A stretch of DNA of 64,000 bases from Bolinopsis microptera. Taxonomy: Eukaryota > Ctenophora > Tentaculata > Lobata > Bolinopsidae. The translations under genes and the position numbers were made by a program. The notes beneath the pieces were generated by a model. That model saw only the letters and a list, made by a program, of their open reading frames with translations. It did no database searches and was not told the DNA's origin. Every line of letters begins with the position of its first letter. Position 1 is the first letter of the stretch. The DNA lies in assembly GCF_026151205.1 (NCBI RefSeq), contig NC_087078.1, forward strand, positions 11,666,175 to 11,730,174. Reading direction: 5' to 3'. Shown piece after piece: positions 11,457-20,488 of this stretch.

Positions 11457-12637
11457 TGATTGTACTGTGAGAGTGAGAGACATACATTTTACTGGCAACA
11501 CGTGGCCTGGCTAGATATATAGGCCTGGCTGCGCGCGCGACGGTGTTTATTTGCGCGAACATTTGCTCCCCGAGATTAAAGCGGCTTCCAATTTGAGTCT
11601 TATGTAGACCCTTTGCTAGCTTTGTGGATCTAATGGGCAAATACATGGAAGTAATTATCAGTGGCATGAGTTCGCACTGAAGTGTAGGTGGTTTAAAAAC
11701 AGTGAGAGTAGTATGATGTAACGCAGATTTTGGGTTTTTTTAAAGACTCAGAAAGGCGGAAACATGTGAATAAGAAAAGTATTTAGCACTAAGCAGTAAG
11801 CAAACAAGGCGAGAAATGTATATTCGGCAGGATGCCAGGCTGACTCATTACGGACATGTTGTAATATGCACAGTTTAGCCCAAAAACAAAAGTATTCTCC
11901 AGATCCTTTTTTGTTAAATGAGGCCTGAAATAGTAGATAGTCGTGTGTTTCAGATGATCTTTTACATCCTTAATTTTTTTGATCGCCCAGTCTGAAACCC
12001 AGTCCCTGAAACTAGCTTACTTTAGCTACATTTCTGCCGTTTTCTGACAAAAGTGCTTAAGTAACATTTTGGAAATTTCGGGTTTTTTGGTCTAACTTTT
12101 GTTTTTGGGTCAAGAACTATCCCTGAGGACCATTGGATACATTAGCCGACCCCCCAAAACCCCCTTTTTGGAACCCCCTAAAATGCAAAAAATGGTCATT
12201 TTTCTGAGAAAAGTGCTTAAGTAACATTTTGGAAAACGGGTGCCGTTTATTTCAAAAATGGTGCCATGTCGGGAACTGAAAACGGTGGCATTGTTTTCTA
12301 CGTCCAAAACTGGCCTAGTGACGGCAATTTGGTGATCGTGGGTCTTTTGGCCTGGGAAAAAACAATTTATGTCACTTAAGCACTTTTGTGAAAACGGGCT
12401 CGTTTTCTCACAAAAGTGCTTAAGTGCCATTATACGTTTAATTAAATGTTGATTCTGCCAACTGAAACTATATAATCGGTACTAACAAATCTAAATTTTC
12501 ATGGCGGATCGATTGGTGATGGTCATAAACTTCAGAAACGCTAGCTTTGCCGTCAAAATTGCCGATTTGTCAATGCAGAACGTTTCAAAATATACGTCAT
12601 AATTTGCTCTAAAATTTGTTATTCTCTTATAAGTTGA

Positions 12638-13603
12638 GACTGGCGGGATTATCGACAGGCAAGGGAACATTACCAAAGAGATAGAAGCGATTTGCTTCAC
12701 TGCTCCTTCTCTGTTGATATGGAGAAAGTTCTTTTATTACCACACATGCCGGAGTACAAAGAGGCGATTTTTACAAGACGCCTTGTCACATTTAACAAGA
12801 CCTTCGCGAGGCTGGGGTCAGACGGAGCTCCTTCAGCGATTCTTTGGAATGAGTCCATCGCAGGAAGGAAAGATGAGAATGTGTCCTCGATTGGTGGTAG
12901 CAGGGAGATCATTTTTTGGGCAGACAATTGTTCTGCTCAAAACAAGTGTTGGACTTTATTTACTGCCCTATGTTCAATTATCAACAGCCCAGATGTTGAC
13001 CTGGACAAGATAACGGTCAAGTATCTAGAGCCAGTGCACACCTTTATGAGTGCAGACTCATTCCACCATAAAGTGGAACTGGAGTTGTCCATTAAACAAT
13101 CAGGTCAACTTCATGATTATAAGGACTTTGTTCGGGCAGTTGAACAGGTGGGTACTGCGATAAGCATGAACTGCACAGACTTTGAATCGTGGCCAAGGTC
13201 CTACGGAACAAGAAACTAAAAAACTAAAGATGTTAAAGTTGTAAGTTTCCAGCGTGGGTCTGTAGAAATGGAATGGAAAACAAATCATGACGAGGTTTCC
13301 TTTCATTTCACTCCATTTCTCAGACAAAAAGACGAGAGACTCATTTCCAATTTTCATAGGTTGAAAAATAGCTTTCGCCCAGGAAGAGCCCCGGGGGATA
13401 GCTACTCCCAAAAAACAAGACATTATATACGTAAACTGTGCAGGCTTATGGCCCCGAGTAGTAGGGTATTCTGGATGAACTTGCCTGAGTGTTTGACTAA
13501 AAATCATCTATTTCTTGTATTATTTACCATTTATTTATGTACAACAATTATGTTACATTTTTATACGCTTGTTTTTCTTTGCCTCGCGTTACGATATCAA
13601 TAA
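12638..13603 (+). pseudogene. DUF7869-like transposase remnant
   Basis: One frame gives FSVDMEKVLLLPHMP, then FTRRLVTFNKTFA, ILWNESIAGRKDENVSS, IIFWADNCSAQNKCW and EPVHTFMSADSFH, and after a TAA (13217-13219) continues with VKVVSFQRGS and later LCRLMAPSSRVFWMNLPE. I recognise this as the DUF7869 family, an RNase H-like domain common in invertebrate transposon proteins. WADN may supply a catalytic Asp, which is inference. The frame extends upstream of the first possible start to about 12638 (W-R-D-Y-R-Q-A-R-E-H-Y-Q), where a TGA closes it, so an upstream exon or the N-terminus is missing. With an internal stop and no N-terminal DNA-binding domain, it is probably dead. It sits inside the 34-bp TIRs and is the likely former transposase. 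Confidence 0.7.
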
Positions 13604-13844
13604 TTCGCAAATCATTGGTCTTTATGAAGAAAGCCTCATCTGAGTTCTTAACTTAATTTCTAAAGAAAGAAAATTATTTATTATTATCCCGTACTTTCAC
13701 CAATCAACTCTTCGTTGAAATGCTGGTAGAATTCCGACTATTTTTTAATCCGATGGGGAGGAGGGAGTGTTTTCGTGTTCTTAAACCACCACCAATCAAT
13801 TTGTCGTAAAATTTTAGGTCAGAATAATCGCAGATAAAGTTCCC

Positions 13845-14225
13845 ACTAATGTGGCTGTACTTAAGCACTTTTCTCAGAAAACGAAATGTTTAAATTTTCT
13901 ATTTCAGCGTGTCCCCTATTTACAACCAATGTTTCATCACAACAGTTTTAGGCTAATTTTTCGTTTTACTTTCGATGACCAATGGTTTGAACGGGTCATT
14001 TTCATCAGAACATTGAGCTTTTGCTGATGTGGCTGTACTTAAGCACTTTTCTCAGAAAACGTAATTTCAAATTTTCTATTTCAGCGTGTCCCCTATTTAC
14101 AACCAATGTTTCATCACAACAGTTTAGGCTTATTTTTCGTTTTACTTTCGATGACCAATGGTTTGAACGGGTCATTTTCATCAGAACATGTAGTATTTGC
14201 CGATGTGACTGTACTTAAGCACTTT
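13845..14225 (+). repeat. Tandem duplication of about 178 bp with the TIR core motif
   Basis: The motif GTACTTAAGCACTTTTCT recurs at 13857, 14035 and 14211. The bases between the first two copies are almost identical to those between the second and third (period 178 then 176). The duplication lies in the 3' subterminal part of the TIR transposon. Confidence 0.85.
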
Positions 14226-14456
14226 TCTAAGAAATTCAAACTATAATTTGTGATTTTGAGGCACTTTCCGAGAAGTTAGGATGATGAAACCTTGTCATAA
14301 GTTTCAAAAGTCGACAAAGTACCTTAGAAACATAGTGGGTGCAGTTTAAATTGGACAGTAGCTAGCCCAGAGCAATTACAGAATTGAAATCTTTAAAGTC
14401 AATTTGCACAAAATGAACCTTGTGTTACTTAAGCACTTTTGTCAGAAAACGGCAGA

Positions 14457-15681
14457 TTTACCCCAGTAAATTTAACATAACTATAACGGACCTGAATATC
14501 TCACTATAAGTAACTGATTACAACACTGTGTATCAAGTTTTACCAGTTTTAAAGCCGCACAGGAGATCTGGATCTGGATCTGGATCTCTTCTGGCACGTG
14601 ACCCTGATTCTGCGTCCATCTAGATCAGTGTTATCCAGTCTTTTAACAGCTGATCTCATTTCAGATCTTCTTGCGAAGTCAACTATCCTGAAACAAATCG
14701 TTCTTCAAATATGGATATCCGAACTAGTACTCTCCGAATTTCATAAAAGGTACTTTTGAATTTATAACCCTAAAGTTAAGTATGAGCAAGTTCCTCGCCA
14801 CCGATTTGCAATGTCCTAGCTTGAAAAGTGCTTGCTCCCACAATGAAGATAATAACTAGGCACTATGATAAAAGGCTGCTCAGCTCATATCGTTGTCGTA
14901 CGGGGAGGCTATAAATAGACTCAAGACATTGTGTAGCAAAAAGTGAGAGCGCCTGCTGGGGAGTAAGATTCTGAGAGCTGCTTTGTTGAGAACAGGCTCA
15001 TTTTACTGGGGATTGTACAACACCTCGTACAATGGAATGTGGTGTGTTGTCTCCCTGAATATTTACAAAAAAGTGAGCTTTCGCATGAACCAATTACTTT
15101 GGTTGTGATTGGTATTTTTGATGAGGCAAAAAAGTATTCATTAGAACCAAACTTTTTACAGATGGGAGCTAGATTATAAAGCGAAATTAGAACGTAACTG
15201 ATTTTACATTTCCTCGAATATTTCTGCATTTTGTTTTCTAGTATACTATAATATAGTCCACATATAAGGTGATAAATTTAATTACAGATTTTTGAAAAAC
15301 CACAATGTCAGTGGTGAGTAGTGGAACAATTTAGAAGAGTGAATCAGTAAATTAGCAACACTGGATTCAATATCGTCCCAAAGCTTTCACTCCTACTGAA
15401 AGAACCGCAATTGCAGAGACTCTTTACAGGAAGCTTTTGCTTCATTTGGTCTCGAATGAACACTCAAACTCAAATAATCAATAAGTGACTCTGCAAATGG
15501 TTGCTGTTAAAATGTTAACACCATTGAAATACCACGCAAGATAATGTACTTGACCAGTGAACACCCTGGTAACCCCATTCGTGACCAACCACTCATGTAA
15601 CGTAGCTAAACGCAAGGTAGGTTGGCAGCGTTTCTTACTATTGTGGAGACAGTTTTATGAGAGTTACAACTGGCACATTAC
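14457..15681. other. No gene recognised (1.2 kb)
   Basis: Unique-looking sequence with a short (GGATCT)n run near 14563. All frames are broken and no domain or RNA gene was found. Confidence 0.5.
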
Positions 15682-15711
15682 ATGTATTATGTAATTGTAA
15701 AGAGGTTAGTT

Positions 15712-16030
15712 ACATGGGGGCTGGGTGGCCTAGTGGTTAGAGCTTCCGCCTTCTGTACAGAAGGTTAAGGGTTCGAATCCCAGTATCACCCAGTCTAGGG
15801 AGTAGCTAAGGATTCATTGGATCTATGCGATCTCCTCGGTCGACTCAGCCGAATGATAGGAAACTTGATTGAGGGTTAAATGAGGAGGGGTGCCTGTGCC
15901 AAAAGATCAAGAATCTTAGGATACTCCTTCAGAACATCTACAATGTAGTGTACTGTAAAACAAGGGCGGTCGAACTATTCGATGACCCTGTAGAGGAATC
16001 TACGAACTTTACAAATTACAAATAATTATT
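15712..16030 (+). mobile_element. tRNA-derived SINE with 30-bp target-site duplication
   Basis: The head at 15716-15792 has a Pol III box A (TGGCCTAGTGGTTAGAGC) and box B (GGTTCGAATCC) at tRNA spacing. The anticodon arm (CCTTCTGTACAGAAGG) is a perfect palindrome, and the acceptor stem does not close with the usual T-arm length, so it is not a functional tRNA. A body of about 230 bp follows, ending in an A/T-rich tail. The 30-bp flanks 15682-15711 and 16031-16060 (starting ATGTATTATGTAATTGTAAA) match with one mismatch, as expected for LINE-machinery insertion. Confidence 0.85.
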
Positions 16031-16060
16031 ATGTATTATGTAATTGTAAAGAGGCTAGTT

Positions 16061-16683
16061 CGTGAGAGAGGTTATACAATATCACACAATATCACACAAT
16101 ATCACACAAAGCTTAGCAGACACATCAGTCGTGTTACATCCCAGAGCCAATATGTAGGAGTCAATGGTGCACAGTTTTGTGACTTTGATACCTACGATTT
16201 GAGATCATTAATCACAGTTTAGACTGACTAAATACTCACCCTTGTCTCTCCTGATAACGGTGAGCATCAGCAAACGTCACCTCCCCAACTCTCCTAAAAT
16301 AATCTTTCAGTTCCTGAGAATAATTTATTTAGACTCTCCTCGAAATCAGGAAATTGTATCTTGAGTATCACTTTTATTTATTATGTATTATGTACGTCCT
16401 TAGTAAACCTATTTACAATACTCGGCTGTACAAACTGATAATCATATTATGATAATATCACAGCCCGTTAATTTACTGCCTCTTAATACAATGTTGATTG
16501 TAAATGATAAAAATTGCAATTGCCCAGCTATAAAGGATGGACACGGCGTGTATTACACAGCATAATTAACGTAACACGTAATTAGTTTATAATTGTTGTA
16601 ACACTATGCTAGTAGATTTAGAGAGCAACAAAAGTTGAACAATAGAATCCAAAATAATTGTTTTATTAACAATGAGGACTTTG
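16061..16683. other. No gene recognised (0.6 kb)
   Basis: AT-rich spacer between the SINE and the foldback element. It has three copies of TATCACACAA near 16079. No coding signal was seen. Confidence 0.5.
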
Positions 16684-17282
16684 GGTTCTTTTGCGATAGT
16701 CAAAACGCGACAACTAGCGCTGGATGGTGACAACTAGCGCTATCCAGCGCTAGTTGTCGCCATCCAGCGCTAGTTGTCGCTATCCAGCGCTGGATAACGC
16801 TGGCCAGCGCAAAATATATATGTTCGATAATTGTCGCTATCCAGCGCTAGTTGTCGCCATCCAGCGCTAGTTGTCGCCATCCAGCGCTAGTTGTCGCTAT
16901 CCAGCGCTAGTTGTCGCTGGCTATGCGACACTGTCGCACGCGATAGTTTGCGATGGCCAGCGCAACTGGCCATCGCAGAAAACAGTTCGATAACTAGCGC
17001 TGGATGGCGACAACTAGCGCTGGATAGCGACAACTAGCGCTGGCCAGCGCTGGCCAGCGCTAAGCGATAGCCAGCGCTGGCCATCGATATCCAGCGCAAA
17101 ATCTTTGCGCTATTACTCGTCAGCTAGCGCTGGCCAGCGCTAGCCAGCGCTAGTTGTCGCTATCCAGCGCTGGCCAGCGCTAGCCAGCGCTAGCCAGCGC
17201 TAGTTGTCGCTATCCAGCGCTAGCCAGCGCTAGCCAGCGTTAGCCAGCGCTAGCCAGCGGTAACCAGCGCTAGCCAGCGCAA
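16684..17282 (+). repeat. Left arm of foldback element
   Basis: Tandem 20-bp modules contain the self-complementary AGCGCT and TAGTTGTCGC. Near the centre of the arm is a perfect hairpin at 16950-16976 (GCGATGGCCAG, loop CGCAA, CTGGCCATCGC), preceded by GCGACACTGTCGC, itself an inverted repeat. Towards the inside the module changes to (TAGCCAGCGC)n. Confidence 0.9.
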
Positions 17283-17917
17283 TGTATCAAAATCATATAC
17301 TTGCGATATTACTCGGATGATGATTAATCACTTTAGTTTTACACTTGACTGTCACGTGCCTTTTTTAATCCATTCTCTGACTCTAGCTGGTTCTGAACGA
17401 CTTTTCGAAACCCCAACCCTCTAAGTCTAATCTGATCCCAACCCTAACCCTAACCCAATCCTTAACAAAAACATATATGCTGAAACCCTAACAATAACGA
17501 GAAATTAGACTAACTTCCTTATACGGTCATATCACGTGATTGATTGATTGAGGAGCACTACCCGAAGGCATTACTCGGCACTAACGCCTTAAAATCTTTA
17601 ATTACAATCAAATATAAATATATGCACACAATGTATAAAATATTAATAATGTATAAAATATGATTACGCAATTAGCAAATTTAAATAGTACTATTAAGAA
17701 TTTGAAATAACTCTTATCTCTTGACATAAATTTAGAACAGCGACACAGGGTCTGAAGAATGCGCGGTGATATTTTTATCTTTTAAAAGTTGTAAATGACA
17801 GTGAAATTGCGCTGTAGCGATAGCATTGTAAAAAATGCTCGAAGATAGTCATATTTCGTTATGAGGTTAAAGTTTTGTTGCTCGTTATTATGATCAACGT
17901 ATGTTGTACCAAATTAT

Positions 17918-19777
17918 TTAAATTTCTAAAAGTACGAAATTTGAGTTGTTCCAGTCCTTGTCATCCGGGTTAAGTGCTTGTGCAGTAAGCACATGCTTGC
18001 TGACTGTAGACTTGAATGAATTTAGGAATTTGTCTTGTAGGCAAGTGGTGACGTATTTTATGTCCTTGTTAATAATGTTGACTGTTTTGTTATATAACTT
18101 AGGCCCAATGTAAGAAATGCTCTTGTCTGAATTACATAAACGGTTAAATGGTACTGCAAAGAACTCAGGTTCTCTTCTAGGTGCGTTTAAGTTTGAAACA
18201 GTGAACATTCTTATAATATTTGGTGGTGCAGTGTTAGAATAAACTTTGTGCATTAAGCATAATATACATTTAGCTATCACGTTCGGTAAAGCTAATACTT
18301 CTAGTTTATTGAAAATTTCCTTTGTGTGTGAAGGTGTGCTATTCAGATCTTTGTCATAAAAATAGCGGTGGTATTGGTTATCTGCAGCGCGAATGCCCTT
18401 TTTCTGGGCCGAGAAGACTCTTTTAACGGAGTTTAGCGATCTTGTTCCCCAAACTGTGCAGCAGTAGTACAAGTGAGACTGAACAAAGCTGTTGTATATC
18501 AACTTGAGTGCTTTGTTAGGTACTGAGCCTTTGAGTTTGTAGAGAATGCCCGCATTTCTAGATACTTTAGTGGCTAAATGTCTAATGTGGTGGGCCCAAT
18601 TTAGCTTGGTATCAATGATCACGCCAAGAAACTTTTCGTGATAACTTTGCTTTAGTCGTTCACCTCCCATGTAGATTTCTATATCCTCAGTTTTCTTATT
18701 TGTAAAGATCATATATTTAGTTTTGCTAGCATTTAATTTGAGCCCGTTATTAGTAGCCCAATCAATTATCAAAGTCAGAATCTCATTCACCATTGCATTA
18801 AGTTGTTCAAAAGTATCTGTACTTATTATTAGGTTAGCATCGTCAGCGAAATAAATATGTTTAGCTAAATTACTAATCTGAGGAAGGTCGTTGATGTAAA
18901 TTATGAACAGAATTGGTCCGAGAATGGAGCCCTGTGGAACTCCGTAGTTAAGTTTGAGGTGAGCGGACTTGCAGTTGTTGACGCTCACGTATTGCTCTCT
19001 ATCGGTTAGATATGAGTCAAACCAAGATAAAGCCAACCCCCGAACTCCATAGTGCTCAAGTTTTCTCAGAAGAATACTGCTGTCAACCATGTCAAAGGCC
19101 TTGCTGTAGTCCAATAGAAGCAGTGCTGTGACCTGCTTTTTTTCTAGTGCCCTGTGAATATGGTTTTGGGCTTCTAGTAAAGCATGTTCGCAGCTATGCC
19201 CAGCCCGAAATCCGTATTGAGAGTCAAATAGGATTTTCTCTGTCTTTAAGTGATCTATTAGTCGCGCTTGCATAATTTTTTCAAAGATTTTTGAGAAACA
19301 TGAGAGTAGTGAGATAGGTCGATAGTTTGAAACTTCAGCACGTGACCCACCTTTGTGAAGTGGAATTACTTTCGCGATTTTCAATTTATGTGGAAACTTC
19401 CCCTGATGTAGAGACGCAGAGACTAGGCAGCTAAGCACTGGTGCAAGTATATTGCTCACTTTTTTCAGGGGAAGTATACTCATATCAGAAGTCGACTTAA
19501 TCTTCAAACCCTTAACTATTTCAATTATTTCTGATGCGGACGAATCTTCTAGATTCATGCTCCGCTGGCATCTGCTATCTTGAGTTTCTGTTACGATAGT
19601 CCGGCCCTCGGAGCATACGAGACCGTTTTCTCTCTTAAGAGTCTCAGCTATATTGCAGAAATAGTCATTGAAGCTATTCGCAATTTGCTGAGAATCTGTT
19701 ATCTCGCTCCCATTATAGTTAATTTTGTTTATCGATACATGTACAGTTTTTCGCCAATATCTCGTCAGGAGAGCATT
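17918..19777 (-). CDS. CR1/Jockey-like LINE reverse transcriptase, 5' truncated
   Basis: An open frame of 620 codons runs from just after a TAA at 19780-19778 to the stop at 17918. It starts in the linker between endonuclease and RT (INKINYNGSEITDSQQIANS, then FNDYFCNIAE). The RT is complete: AKVIPLHKGG, NYRPISLLSCFSKIFEKIM, QYGFRAGHSCEHALLEA, motif A LLLDYSKAFDMVDS, motif B GVPQGSILGPILFIIYINDL, motif C YFADDANL, then KFLGVIIDTKLNW and a C-terminal region. The endonuclease domain is missing, as in ordinary 5'-truncated LINE copies. The 3' end is probably the TCAATCAATCA tail (minus strand) near 17541-17551. The copy lies inside the foldback element and so inserted after it. The frame is intact, which suggests a fairly recent insertion. 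An ATG at 19558 is internal, not a true start. Confidence 0.85.
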   Translation of the reverse strand, partial: NALLTRYWRKTVHVSINKINYNGSEITDSQQIANSFNDYFCNIAETLKRENGLVCSEGRTIVTETQDSRCQRSMNLEDSSASEIIEIVKGLKIKSTSDMSILPLKKVSNILAPVLSCLVSASLHQGKFPHKLKIAKVIPLHKGGSRAEVSNYRPISLLSCFSKIFEKIMQARLIDHLKTEKILFDSQYGFRAGHSCEHALLEAQNHIHRALEKKQVTALLLLDYSKAFDMVDSSILLRKLEHYGVRGLALSWFDSYLTDREQYVSVNNCKSAHLKLNYGVPQGSILGPILFIIYINDLPQISNLAKHIYFADDANLIISTDTFEQLNAMVNEILTLIIDWATNNGLKLNASKTKYMIFTNKKTEDIEIYMGGERLKQSYHEKFLGVIIDTKLNWAHHIRHLATKVSRNAGILYKLKGSVPNKALKLIYNSFVQSHLYYCCTVWGTRSLNSVKRVFSAQKKGIRAADNQYHRYFYDKDLNSTPSHTKEIFNKLEVLALPNVIAKCILCLMHKVYSNTAPPNIIRMFTVSNLNAPRREPEFFAVPFNRLCNSDKSISYIGPKLYNKTVNIINKDIKYVTTCLQDKFLNSFKSTVSKHVLTAQALNPDDKDWNNSNFVLLEI

Positions 19778-19920
19778 TTAACCCTATGTCATGGGCCCAT
19801 GGGGGTTGATTCGGAATTAGCGTCCGAAAATACATCGATTGAAGTTGGACACAACCATCGGGGGCCCTTTTAGAACAATCTCGAAGATCGACTGTAGAGT
19901 GATTTAGCACGCTCGATATT

Positions 19921-20488
19921 AGTATTACTCGTCAGCCAGCGCTGGCCAGCGCAATATAGTTGCGATATTACTCGTCAGCTAGCGCTGGCCAGCGCTGGCT
20001 AGCGCTGGCTAGCGCTGGCCAGCGCTGGTTAGCGCTAGCTGACGAGTAATAGCGCAAAGATTTTGCGCTTGATATCGATAGCCAGCGCTGGCCAGCGCTG
20101 GCTATCGCTTAGCGCTGGCCAGCGCTGGCCAGCGCTAGTTGTCGCTATCCAGCGCTAGTTGTCGCCATCCAGCGCTAGTTATCGAACTGTTTTCTGCGAT
20201 GGCCAGTTGCGCTGGCCATCGCAAACTATCGCGTGCGACAGTGTCGCATAGCCAGCGACAACTAGCGCTGGATAGCGACAACTAGCGCTGGATGGCGACA
20301 ACTAGCGCTGGATGGCGACAACTAGCGCTGGATAGCGACAATTATCGAACATATATATTTTGCGCTGGCCAGCGTTATCCAGCGCTGGATAGCGACAACT
20401 AGCGCTGGATGGCGACAACTAGCGCTGGATAGCGCTAGTTGTCGCCATCCAGCGCTAGTTGTCGCGTTTTGACTATCGCAAAAGAACC
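19921..20488 (-). repeat. Right arm of foldback element
   Basis: This is the reverse complement of the left arm module by module, including the 27-bp hairpin at 20196-20222. Differences from the left arm are mainly in module number and single bases. Confidence 0.9.

Larger units (their letters stand above)
9600..12032. other. Repeat-rich region without genes
   Basis: This 2.4-kb stretch holds a minisatellite (10325-11045), copies of a 77-bp MITE-like repeat (about 11248-11324 and 11380-11456, with a related start near 9920), and a diverged repeat at about 10075-10260 that recurs near 60.88-61.10 kb (shared CAACTCCTGCT, GACTCCCAAG and GAGTCTTGAAG segments in the same order). No reading frame with a recognisable domain was found. 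Confidence 0.6.
12033..14456 (+). mobile_element. DNA transposon with 34-bp perfect TIRs
   Basis: Positions 12033-12066 and 14423-14456 are perfect inverted repeats of 34 bp, starting TCTGCCGTTTTCTGACAAAA. If the tip is CTGCCG, the flanks ATTT (12030-12033) and ATTT (14456-14459) would be a 4-bp target duplication. The core motif ACTTAAGCACTTTT, followed by TCAGAAAACG or close variants, recurs inside near both ends in either orientation (about 12199, 12371, 12409, 13857, 14035, 14211), as subterminal transposase-binding repeats do. A decayed transposase-like frame lies in the middle. The superfamily cannot be assigned from the tips alone. Confidence 0.8.
16684..20488. mobile_element. Foldback element with modular arms and 8-bp TSD, carrying a nested LINE
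   Basis: The element starts GGTTCTTTTGCGATAGTC at 16684 and ends with the exact reverse complement at 20488. It is flanked by perfect 8-bp duplications GGACTTTG (16676-16683 and 20489-20496). Both arms (about 600 and 570 bp) are arrays of a 20-bp module (CAGCGCTAGTTGTCGCYATC and variants) and fold onto each other. The core between the arms is filled by a minus-strand LINE. No transposase was seen. The 8-bp TSD fits hAT, Merlin, P or Zisupton-type transposases, and the GG tip does not decide between them. A one-armed relative is at 36323-36774. Confidence 0.88.

Noticed and set aside
12110-12430. A 106-residue minus-strand protein
   Set aside because: It lies in the subterminal repeats of the TIR transposon and shows no domain.
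15716-15793. Functional tRNA gene
   Set aside because: Boxes A and B are good, but the anticodon arm is a plain palindrome, the acceptor and T-arm spacing is wrong, and the piece is flanked by a SINE body and a 30-bp TSD.
16060-16400. Third copy of the SINE target sequence (ATTATGTATTATGTA near 16378)
   Set aside because: Only about 15 AT-rich bases match, too little to support a repeat or second insertion.
16684-17282. CRISPR-like array
   Set aside because: The 20-bp modules have no unique spacers, the context is eukaryotic, and the array is an arm of an inverted-repeat element.
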